From Flavobacterium sp. (GTDB lineage Bacteria; Bacteroidota; Bacteroidia; Flavobacteriales; Flavobacteriaceae), in NCBI GenBank assembly GCA_030153045.1, contig JASLID010000034.1, positions 1-21,989 of the forward strand: a stretch of 21,989 nucleotides of DNA, in the 5' to 3' direction. The translations under genes and the position numbers were made by a program. Below the pieces are notes generated by a model. That model was not told where the DNA came from and searched no databases. It saw only the letters and a program-made list of their open reading frames with translations. Positions 15,017 through 21,989 of the stretch are shown one piece after another (the first letter of the stretch is position 1; the number at the start of each line of letters is the position of its first letter).

Positions 15017-17863
15017 ATGGATTTACATGAACTTTTAGATAAACAAGTTAAAAAGCATTTGACTCCTGAATTTACAGAAAACAATGAATTAAAATCATTT
15101 TTAAAGACAATCAATGATTCCTATTTGGATTTTGAAAGAGATAAGTATTTAAACGAACAAATCAGAAAAAGAAAAGAGACAGAAACTCGCCTTTCAAGTA
15201 CAGTTGAATTATTAAAGACATTATTAGAGAGCCTTCAGTCGGGTATTTTAGTTGAAGATGAGAATAGAAAAATAGTATTTACAAACAAAAAGTTTTGTGA
15301 TATGTTTTCCATTCCAATGCTTCCAGAACACATGATTGGTGAACATTATATAAACTCGGAAGAGCATTGCAAAAGCTTGTTTAAAGAATCTGAAAATTTT
15401 AGCACAAGAGTCAATGAGATTATAGCTGAAAAAAAAATTGTAACTAATGAATTATTTCAAACAGTTGATGGTAAATTTTTAGAAAGAGAGTATATCCCCA
15501 TTTTTATTAATAATGAATATAAAGGTCATCTTTGGAAATATGCTAATGTAACCCAAAGAATACAAACCCATAATCTTTTAGAACAAAGTGAAGAGCGAAG
15601 CAGGCTTATTATGAATGCTTCACTAAATGCCATCATTACAATTGATGTTGATGGGAAAATTATTTTTTGGAATAACCCTGCCAAAACTATTTTTGGTTGG
15701 GAAAAAGAAGAAGTAATAGGCAAAGTTTTGTCTGAAATAATTATTCCTGAACAATATGTAGAGGCGCATAATAGAGGAATGAAGCATTATATGAAAACAG
15801 GTGATGGACCGGTTTTAAACAAGCATTTCGAAATTACGGGCTTAAAAAGAAACGGGACCGAATTCCCAATAGAAATTTCCATCATTCCTATAAAGCAGAA
15901 CGGAGAACTATTTTTTTGTTCCTTCATTCAGGATATTTCAGAAAGGAAAAATGCAGAAAACAATCTAAAATCTCAAGAAGAAAAATACCGAAATATTATT
16001 GCCAATATGAATTTGGGCTTAATGGTGGTCGATAATGACGAAGTTATTCAATTTGCCAATCAGAGTTTTTTATCTATTTCGGGTTTTGAAATGGACGAAA
16101 TTCTGGGAAAAAAGGCATCTCAGCTTTTTATTTCTGAAGAGAATTTGGAGATAATGAAGGCGAAAAGCGAAATGAGGAAAGAAGGAATTTCCGATGTTTA
16201 TCAAATGCCTGTAAAAAATAAAAAAGGTGAATTAAGATGGTGGACTATTGGAGGAGCTCCAGAATATGATGACACAGGAAAACTAGTTGGTTCTATCGGG
16301 ATTCATTTGGATATAACCGAACAAAAGCAGTTGGAAATTGACCTCGAAAAGGAAAAAGTAAAAGCCCAGGAAGCCTCAAAAGCAAAAGAAGCTTTTTTGG
16401 CCAATATGAGCCATGAAATTCGCACACCGCTTAATGCAATTATTGGTTTTTTAAGGGAATTGGAAAAGCAAGACGTTACTGAAATTCAAAAGAGTTATAT
16501 CGAAAACAGTACTATTGCCTCCAAACATCTTTTGGCAATTATCAGTAATGTTTTAGATATGTCAAAAATTGAATCTGGCGAGATGTCTCTAGACTATGAA
16601 GATTTTGTTTTTGAAAATACTATTAAAAATGTCGTCAAGGTTCTTCAACCCAAAGCAGAGCAAAAAAGATTGAAACTAACCACTAATATTTCAAAAAATA
16701 TTCATAAAGTCTTAAAAGGGGATGCCTTACGATTGGAACAAATATTGTTTAATCTCATTGGTAATGCCTTAAAATTTACCCACCACGGACAAGTAACGGT
16801 TAGTTGTGAAGTCATAAAAGACAGTAATACTTCACAGGAATTAAGTATTTCTATTTCTGATACAGGAATAGGAATCGATAAGAGTTTTGTTGATTTTATT
16901 TTCAGTAAATTTTCTCAAGAAGACAAAGAAATAACCAGGAAATTTGGAGGTACAGGCTTAGGAATGGCAATAACTAAAGAGTTGGTTCAATTAATGGAAG
17001 GCAATATTGAAGTGGAAAGTGAGAAAAATGTAGGAACAACAATACGCATTAATCTTAATTTAAAAAAAGGAAATCAGAAAAATATAAAAAGGGAGCACAC
17101 TGAGAAAAAATCAATACGAATAGACAATATATCGGTTCTTTTGGTAGAAGACAATGATTTAAATAGAATGGTTGCTCAAAATTCTTTAAAATACTTCAAT
17201 TGTAAAGTAGTTGAGGCTACAAACGGAATTGAAGCACTAGAAATTCTGAGAAAACAAAAATTTGACGTCATTCTTATGGATATTCAAATGCCGGAAATGG
17301 ACGGTATTGAAGCAACAAAAATTATAAGAAATGAGTTGAAGCTTTCCATACCGATTATCGCTCTTACTGCTAACGCTTTTAAAACTGAAATTGAAAAATG
17401 TCGTGAAGCCGGAATGGATGATTATATAACCAAGCCTTTCGATGAGAATAGTATGATTGAAACTATCGCTAAGCATGTTACTGAAAATAACACTTTACTT
17501 TCGGAAAATGAGACTAATAATAAATTATATAATCTGAATTCCTTATATGATTTAGACAAAGGCAATGAGGGTTTTATAGATTCTATGTTGGAAATGTTTG
17601 TCGAACAAACCATCGAGATACTAGAAAAAGTAAAAGAAAAAATTGCTAGTAATGATTTTATGGAAGTCTATCATCTAGTTCACGAAATGAAACCAAGCAT
17701 ACAAATGTTTGGGATAGTTTCCATGGTAGATAAGGTAAAAGAGCTGGAAAAATTAGCTAGAGAAGCACAAGATAAAGAGCAAATTACCTCTCTTTTCAAA
17801 TCAATAAATAGTACTTTACGTGAAGTTGTTTCTCAAATGCAGAAAAATGAACTTTGTAAATGA
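15017..17863 (+). CDS. Soluble hybrid histidine kinase, PAS x3 - HisKA - HATPase - REC - Hpt
   Basis: The protein has 948 residues with no signal peptide or membrane segment, so it is a cytoplasmic sensor. A charged helical N-terminus (1-60) leads to three PAS domains: ~61-185 (SGILVEDENRKIVFTN), ~190-315 (AIITIDVDGKIIFWNN) and ~320-437 (LGLMVVDNDEVIQFAN). HisKA carries the phospho-acceptor His466 in NMSHEIRTPLN. The ATPase has N-box FNLIGNALKF, G1 DTGIGI and G2 GGTGLGMAI. The receiver has EDND (711-714), Asp755 (LMDIQMPEMDG) and Lys806 (TKPF). The C-terminal Hpt has His889 in HEMKPSIQMFG, where Pro replaces the usual Gly. A four-step phosphorelay is complete in one chain except for the output regulator, which is not encoded nearby. 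The signal is unknown; a small ligand or redox state is plausible for PAS. Confidence 0.95.
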   Translation: MDLHELLDKQVKKHLTPEFTENNELKSFLKTINDSYLDFERDKYLNEQIRKRKETETRLSSTVELLKTLLESLQSGILVEDENRKIVFTNKKFCDMFSIPMLPEHMIGEHYINSEEHCKSLFKESENFSTRVNEIIAEKKIVTNELFQTVDGKFLEREYIPIFINNEYKGHLWKYANVTQRIQTHNLLEQSEERSRLIMNASLNAIITIDVDGKIIFWNNPAKTIFGWEKEEVIGKVLSEIIIPEQYVEAHNRGMKHYMKTGDGPVLNKHFEITGLKRNGTEFPIEISIIPIKQNGELFFCSFIQDISERKNAENNLKSQEEKYRNIIANMNLGLMVVDNDEVIQFANQSFLSISGFEMDEILGKKASQLFISEENLEIMKAKSEMRKEGISDVYQMPVKNKKGELRWWTIGGAPEYDDTGKLVGSIGIHLDITEQKQLEIDLEKEKVKAQEASKAKEAFLANMSHEIRTPLNAIIGFLRELEKQDVTEIQKSYIENSTIASKHLLAIISNVLDMSKIESGEMSLDYEDFVFENTIKNVVKVLQPKAEQKRLKLTTNISKNIHKVLKGDALRLEQILFNLIGNALKFTHHGQVTVSCEVIKDSNTSQELSISISDTGIGIDKSFVDFIFSKFSQEDKEITRKFGGTGLGMAITKELVQLMEGNIEVESEKNVGTTIRINLNLKKGNQKNIKREHTEKKSIRIDNISVLLVEDNDLNRMVAQNSLKYFNCKVVEATNGIEALEILRKQKFDVILMDIQMPEMDGIEATKIIRNELKLSIPIIALTANAFKTEIEKCREAGMDDYITKPFDENSMIETIAKHVTENNTLLSENETNNKLYNLNSLYDLDKGNEGFIDSMLEMFVEQTIEILEKVKEKIASNDFMEVYHLVHEMKPSIQMFGIVSMVDKVKELEKLAREAQDKEQITSLFKSINSTLREVVSQMQKNELCK

Positions 17864-17972
17864 TAATTTAATGGGGATGATTCTCGCATTAACTTAACAA
17901 AGTTAACAATTAAGGGAAGTAAGCATAAAAGAAGTGTAACATTATGTTAAAAGCAATTGAGTTGGAGAGTAA

Positions 17973-17980
17973 TAGTTTTG
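17973..17980 (+). promoter_or_regulatory. Candidate -7 element for the secreted phosphatase gene
   Basis: TAGTTTTG matches TAnnTTTG and lies 22 bases before the start codon. No TTG is found at the proper spacing upstream, so the -33 element is weak or absent and the promoter may need an activator. Confidence 0.4.
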
Positions 17981-18002
17981 TGCCAACTAAATAACTACTA
18001 TA

Positions 18003-20747
18003 ATGAAAAAACTGTATCTTTTATTTGTGATTTTGTGTGCCGGGATGGTAACCAAAGCACAGAGTTTGTATCCTTACCTACAAAATGCAACACCAACATC
18101 TATTTACGTAAACTGGAAAACGACCAGTAATACTGAATCTATTGTCGAATACGGAACTTCAGCGGTGAACCTAAATGTAACTGTTACAGGAAATACCAAC
18201 GTTTTTACAGATTCAGGTTATCCTGGGAATTACTTTTACCACAGCGTAAAACTGGTGAATCTTACAGCCAATACCAAATACTTTTATAGAATAAAAACTG
18301 GAGCAAATGTTTCGGCGGTTTGTTCTTTTAAAACATTACCAAATCCAGGGCAAGCGGCCACTGCAGATGGTCACATTCGCTTTTTGATTATGGGGGACAA
18401 TCAATTGAAAGCCGTGCCTCGTTACGATTCGTTAGTATCGGCAGCCAAAAGAAAAATAAGACAAAAATGGGGTTCGACTTTATCTCCTGATGATAATATT
18501 TCCATGACTTTTATGGTGGGTGATCAGGTCGATGTGGGAACTTTAGACCATTATGAACATGTACATTTTAAAAAGAACAAAGAATTGTCTGGGAATATTC
18601 CAATTCAAACCACAGTGGGTAATCATGAAACGTACGGTACGTTAGGAATGAATTCGTATTATGACCATTTTTACATGAGTGAATTGAGTTATAAAGGAAT
18701 TTCTTCAGGAACAGAAAACTATTACGCACAACAAGCAGGGAATGTTTTGTTTATCAGTTTGAGTTCAGAACATACGGGTGCGGCACAATTGAGTTGGTTG
18801 CAACAAGTTGTCGCTGCAGCAAATACAGACAATACGGTAGATTGGATTTTCTCGTTGAGTCACAGACCATATCAAGCGGAACAATATGTAGGTGATATTT
18901 CGGCATGGGTTAGAAATACCGCCGTTCCTTTGTTAGTGACTTCTCCAAAATATTCTATGCACATTGGAGCACACCATCATTTGTACCATAGAGGACAATT
19001 GAAAGATACGCCAACCTACAACATTATTTCTGGTGGAACCGCTTGGGATCAATATTGGGGTTCGTCAACAGAACAAGATTTTGAAGACGTTCAGAAAACT
19101 ATTTGTAACTGGATTTATCAAATTATTGATATCGATGTGATCAATGGAAAAATGGATGTTGAAAATTACTCTATTGGAAGTGTAGACAAATGGAAAAACA
19201 ACCAATTGATGGATACTTTCCACCGATACAAAAACAAACCAGCTCCGGCAAAGCCCTCTATTACCAATGCTTTTCCTGCAAATGTAACTTTGCCTGTCAC
19301 AATTAATGGTTCGGCATTCAGTACTACATCAGGTGAATTGTTGAATACCAGTCAGTTTTTAATTTCACAAACACCAACATTTGATATCATCAAGAAGGAA
19401 GTATACCGTGATTTTGAAAATTTATATGGGAAATATGGGACTAGAAAAGATTCTACAGTGAATATTAATCTTGGAGTTGATATCACTAAGATGACTTTAG
19501 CATCCAATTCGCTTCCTAACGGACAGTATTATGCCAAATTGAGATATAGAGACCGCAATCTAGAATGGTCTCCGTGGAGCGATGTGAAATCGTTTACCGT
19601 TACTGGAAGTACTACTGTTAATACTGAAATTTCGACTGATGCTACGACCTATTCGCAAAACGCACCCATCAAAGTTAATTTTACCGATGCACCAGCGAGT
19701 ACATCAACATGGATAGGATTATACAAAGAAGGGCAAACACCGGGAGCGGCAACACCTTCACAAACATGGCAATACACGAACGGAAGCGCGAGTGGATTTA
19801 TTAATTTCTCTAGTGGATTAGCTAATAAGGGACGTTATTATGCCGCTATATTCTCTAACGGAGGGTACACCGAAATTGCCGCCAGAAAATACTTTTATGT
19901 TGGTCCAGTACCAGTATTAAGCACAAATCAAGCCGAATATGCTGTTGGTTCTCCAGTAATTGTGAGCTTTACAAACGGTCCGCAATTAACGAACGACTGG
20001 ATTGGAATTTACAAAATGGGAGTGAACCCAGGAGGAAGCGTTCCGTCTGTAAGTTGGCAGTATGTTACTACGGCTGCAGGTTCTAAAACGTTTAATGGTT
20101 TACCAAAAGGATATTATTATGCCGAATACTATTTGCAAAATGGCTACAGTTCTATTGGAAATAAAGTTTTCTTTAAAATAGGGGATATCGTAACCGAATT
20201 GTGGATTAACAAACCGGTTTATGATTTAGGAGAGCAAATTTCGGCTTCATGGACAGATGCTCCTGGAATTGTAAAAGATTGGTTGGGAATTTATCACGAG
20301 GGTGATAATCCAAATATTCAACCTTTAGTGAGTTATACTTATTTTGAAGGTAAAGCCGAAGGAACTAAAAACATCGTAAGCCCTGAATTACCAACGCAAA
20401 CGGGCAATTATTTTATCGTCATGTTTACTAATGATTCTTATAATGAAGTATCAAACAGAGTCACTTTTGAAGTCGTTGATAATGCATTAAGCGATGATGA
20501 ATTTAAAATTGACAACGGATTAAAAGTATATCCAAATCCAGCGAAAAATGATAAGCAGACCTTCATTCAGTCGGATTATCCAATCGATGAAATCGAGATT
20601 TTCAATACGGAAGGAAAACTAATGTATGCTACTAAAAACGTGAATAATAATAAGTATTCATTAATTACGCAAGATTTACCAAAAGGGGTTTATATTTTAA
20701 AAATTCATTCTAGAAAGTTATTTACAGCAAAGTTAATTATTGAATAA
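18003..20747 (+). CDS. T9SS-exported purple-acid-phosphatase-like metallophosphoesterase
   Basis: The protein has 914 residues. The signal peptide is cut after TKAQ (~20). Residues ~21-112 form a fibronectin-like domain (PTSIYVNWKT, TKYFYRIKTG) as in purple acid phosphatases. The calcineurin-like core has FLIMGDNQ (Asp132), GDQVD (173-177), GNHE (206-209), SHRPY (His287) and HIGAHHHLYH (320-329), a complete two-metal set. A second beta domain (~415-535) follows. Three ~95-residue repeats then begin at ~541, ~638 and ~731, each with W(I/L)G(I/L)Y (570, 666, 760). The C-terminal ~80 residues (KVYPNPAKN, GKLMYATKNV, LPKGVYILKI, KLIIE) are a type A T9SS sorting domain. It is presumably a surface or secreted phosphatase; whether it cleaves phosphomonoesters, diesters or nucleotides is not readable. 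Confidence 0.92.
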   Translation: MKKLYLLFVILCAGMVTKAQSLYPYLQNATPTSIYVNWKTTSNTESIVEYGTSAVNLNVTVTGNTNVFTDSGYPGNYFYHSVKLVNLTANTKYFYRIKTGANVSAVCSFKTLPNPGQAATADGHIRFLIMGDNQLKAVPRYDSLVSAAKRKIRQKWGSTLSPDDNISMTFMVGDQVDVGTLDHYEHVHFKKNKELSGNIPIQTTVGNHETYGTLGMNSYYDHFYMSELSYKGISSGTENYYAQQAGNVLFISLSSEHTGAAQLSWLQQVVAAANTDNTVDWIFSLSHRPYQAEQYVGDISAWVRNTAVPLLVTSPKYSMHIGAHHHLYHRGQLKDTPTYNIISGGTAWDQYWGSSTEQDFEDVQKTICNWIYQIIDIDVINGKMDVENYSIGSVDKWKNNQLMDTFHRYKNKPAPAKPSITNAFPANVTLPVTINGSAFSTTSGELLNTSQFLISQTPTFDIIKKEVYRDFENLYGKYGTRKDSTVNINLGVDITKMTLASNSLPNGQYYAKLRYRDRNLEWSPWSDVKSFTVTGSTTVNTEISTDATTYSQNAPIKVNFTDAPASTSTWIGLYKEGQTPGAATPSQTWQYTNGSASGFINFSSGLANKGRYYAAIFSNGGYTEIAARKYFYVGPVPVLSTNQAEYAVGSPVIVSFTNGPQLTNDWIGIYKMGVNPGGSVPSVSWQYVTTAAGSKTFNGLPKGYYYAEYYLQNGYSSIGNKVFFKIGDIVTELWINKPVYDLGEQISASWTDAPGIVKDWLGIYHEGDNPNIQPLVSYTYFEGKAEGTKNIVSPELPTQTGNYFIVMFTNDSYNEVSNRVTFEVVDNALSDDEFKIDNGLKVYPNPAKNDKQTFIQSDYPIDEIEIFNTEGKLMYATKNVNNNKYSLITQDLPKGVYILKIHSRKLFTAKLIIE

Positions 20748-20769
20748 AGTTGTGTTGAGTGTGTGTATG

Positions 20770-20800
20770 AAAAACTCCCGTCAGTAGCGGGAGTTTTTTT
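20770..20800. terminator. Bidirectional terminator between phosphatase and PH-domain genes
   Basis: AAAACTCCCG (20771-20780) pairs with CGGGAGTTTT (20788-20797) around a 7-base loop. A T-run follows on the plus strand and an A-run precedes (a T-run on the minus strand, shorter). It sits between the convergent stops at 20747 and 20806. Confidence 0.88.
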
Positions 20801-20805
20801 ATGTT

Positions 20806-21186
20806 TTATTTTAAAACGTGATGCGCAAGAACCTTTTGAACATCATACACATTTACTGATTTGTTAAATTGTTTTCTAATACTAGGTTGTGCTTCACTAG
20901 AAATCCAAATTTTTAATTCGGCTTCTAAGTCAAATGTTCCAGCAGTTTCTATACTGAAACGTGAGATACTTTTATAGGTTATTGTTTTATATTCCGTTTT
21001 GCTTCCAGTAAGACCTTGAACATCGATTAAAATTAGACGTTTGTTTGTAAAAATAAAGGTGTCACGAATTAATTTGAAACCTAATTCAATTTCTTCAGAA
21101 TCCGTTAATAATTGACTGTATTTTTTTAATAAATCTTCTTGGCTTACCGCACCGGCATTACCTAGTAATGATGAAAATAGTCCCAT
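20806..21186 (-). CDS. Bacterial PH-domain protein (YvbH/DUF1696-like)
   Basis: This 126-residue protein fills a single bacterial pleckstrin-homology domain. The fold signature is a run of strands: SEEIELGFKLIRDTFIFTNKRLILIDVQGLTGSKTEY (49-67 region), YKTITYKSISRFSIETAG and FDLEAELKIWISS, then a C-terminal helix. There is no signal peptide, though MGLFSSLLG is a small amphipathic start. The family forms oligomeric rings in crystal structures and its cellular role is unclear. It lies 16 bases after the acetyltransferase gene and is probably the last gene of a three-gene operon. Confidence 0.87.
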   Translation of the reverse strand: MGLFSSLLGNAGAVSQEDLLKKYSQLLTDSEEIELGFKLIRDTFIFTNKRLILIDVQGLTGSKTEYKTITYKSISRFSIETAGTFDLEAELKIWISSEAQPSIRKQFNKSVNVYDVQKVLAHHVLK

Positions 21187-21202
21187 TTTTTTAATTTTTA
21201 GT

Positions 21203-21661
21203 TTATTTATATTGTTTGTATTTCATTTTAAATAGGTCAAAACCTTCAGCCCAATAATCTTTGATAATTTCTTCTAAAACAAAACCATTCTTTTCGTAAA
21301 ATTGGTAGGCCAATTGAGAGGTTCTTACCAAGATGGTTTCAATTTCGTTCATCGATTTTAAAACAGCCAAACGATGTTGTAATAAAGCACCGCCAATACC
21401 TTTGCCTTGAAAATCCGGGTGAATAAAATCCCAACTTATTTTTCCAATGCTATTATTCTCTTCAAAATTAATGCCTCCAGCGCCTATAACCTGATGGTCT
21501 AATTCAGCAACAAAATAGTGTTCGATTTCGTGATCGAGGTAGTGGTCTAAATCTGCAATTTCACTTTCAGCAAAGTATTGGGGAATATTTAGTTTTAAAA
21601 GTTCCAATAATTTAGGTTTATCCTCTGGATGATACGTTCTTATGTGGAGTAAATCATTCAT
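21203..21661 (-). CDS. GNAT N-acetyltransferase
   Basis: The protein has 152 residues, a complete GNAT fold: strand 1 LLHIRTYHPEDKPKLLELL, the central YFVAELDHQVIGAGGI strand pair, motif A with the acetyl-CoA loop DFQGKGIGGALLQHRL (Q/RxxGxG/A form), and motif B SQLAYQFYEKNGFVLEEI, whose Tyr is often the general acid. The substrate is unknown. The ATG lies inside the end of the upstream NTF2-like gene (8-base overlap), implying translational coupling. Confidence 0.9.
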   Translation of the reverse strand: MNDLLHIRTYHPEDKPKLLELLKLNIPQYFAESEIADLDHYLDHEIEHYFVAELDHQVIGAGGINFEENNSIGKISWDFIHPDFQGKGIGGALLQHRLAVLKSMNEIETILVRTSQLAYQFYEKNGFVLEEIIKDYWAEGFDLFKMKYKQYK

Positions 21662-21989
21662 TTTTAGGAGTTAATGCAGCAGTGGCTTCTACACAATTGA
21701 GCCAAGATTCGTGACTTTGCACAATCATCCATTTTTCCTTTTTCTTTTGTACGATGCCTGACCAAATGAGTTGTCCATTGTATTCTGGTAATCCTTTTAA
21801 TTTTATTTTCAAATGGATGGGTAAAGTGAAAGCAACAGCGTCTTTGGATATAACTGTGGCATTCCAACTATCGATGGAATTGTGTAAAGTTTCTACCGCA
21901 GGTCCAATTTGGCTATACGATGCTTTTAGGTCTTTTAAAGACATTACTGTTCCGTTGCTGGTGTAATAAGCATCAGATTCGTTTGAATA
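21654..21989 (-). CDS. NTF2/SnoaL-like (DUF4440-type) protein, 5' end outside window
   Basis: The frame is open from the right edge through 112 codons to a TGA at 21656-21654. An internal ATG at 21944 has been available as a start, but the codons upstream of it (reading SDAYYTSNGTVMSLKDLK) match the conserved region of NTF2-like proteins where a short strand is followed by 'G..K..': the gene therefore begins beyond the window. The downstream part has AFTLPIHLKIKL and the closing strands LIWSGIVQKKKEKWMIVQSHESW, the usual cone-fold ending with a Trp and His. Family members include ketosteroid-isomerase-like enzymes and small ligand-binding proteins; no function can be given. It overlaps the GNAT gene by 8 bases. 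Confidence 0.75.
   Translation of the reverse strand, partial: YSNESDAYYTSNGTVMSLKDLKASYSQIGPAVETLHNSIDSWNATVISKDAVAFTLPIHLKIKLKGLPEYNGQLIWSGIVQKKKEKWMIVQSHESWLNCVEATAALTPKNE

Noticed and set aside
17889..17906. TTAACTT / AAGTTAA inverted repeat after the hybrid kinase
   Set aside because: The stem is seven AT-rich base pairs with no T-run after it; too weak for a terminator and too simple to call an operator.

Overview
The window looks like chromosome from a member of the Flavobacteriaceae, most likely Flavobacterium or a near relative. The DNA is AT-rich. Promoters fit the Bacteroidota TTG / TAnnTTTG pattern, and starts are preceded by A/T-rich leaders rather than Shine-Dalgarno sites. One secreted protein ends in a type IX secretion (T9SS) sorting domain, and another is a large secreted protein built of HYR-like repeats. 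The gene content is mostly chromosomal housekeeping. I see no insertion sequence, integrase, phage gene, CRISPR array or tRNA.

Layout. (1) 1-1876, minus: the N-terminal 625 residues of a large secreted repeat protein that runs off the left edge. (2) 2219-5735, plus: a compact sixA-ppk1-ppx operon for polyphosphate synthesis and breakdown, closed by a strong hairpin terminator. (3) 5825-8235, minus: an outer-membrane beta-barrel protein and a glutaminyl-peptide cyclotransferase lipoprotein. (4) 8290-8453, plus: the small SRP RNA (ffs) with a near-ideal promoter and a terminator. (5) 8475-11526, plus: a tight cluster of dipeptide epimerase, short-chain dehydrogenase, GNAT acetyltransferase and small transaldolase. 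(6) 11602-12990, minus: a lipoprotein with a thioredoxin-like domain that lacks the CxxC cysteines. (7) 13146-14762, plus: a YbiT-like ABC-F protein with one intact and one decayed composite ATP site. (8) 15017-17863, plus: a soluble PAS-PAS-PAS-HisKA-HATPase-REC-Hpt hybrid kinase. (9) 18003-20747, plus: a secreted purple-acid-phosphatase-like enzyme with three WIGIY-type repeats and a T9SS sorting domain. (10) 20806-21989, minus: a bacterial PH-domain protein, a GNAT acetyltransferase and the 3' part of an NTF2/SnoaL-like gene that enters from the right edge.

How the parts fit. The polyphosphate operon pairs a kinase that works through a phosphohistidine intermediate with a SixA-type phosphohistidine phosphatase and an exopolyphosphatase. 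The epimerase suggests recycling of murein peptides. Three convergent gene pairs share bidirectional hairpin terminators (near 5800, 11560 and 20785).

I do not see a clear-cut new multi-gene system. The most interesting leads are the SKICH-like repeats in the secreted phosphatase, the complementary decay of the ABC-F ATP sites, the sixA-ppk1 linkage, and the lack of an obvious promoter between the SRP RNA and the epimerase cluster.
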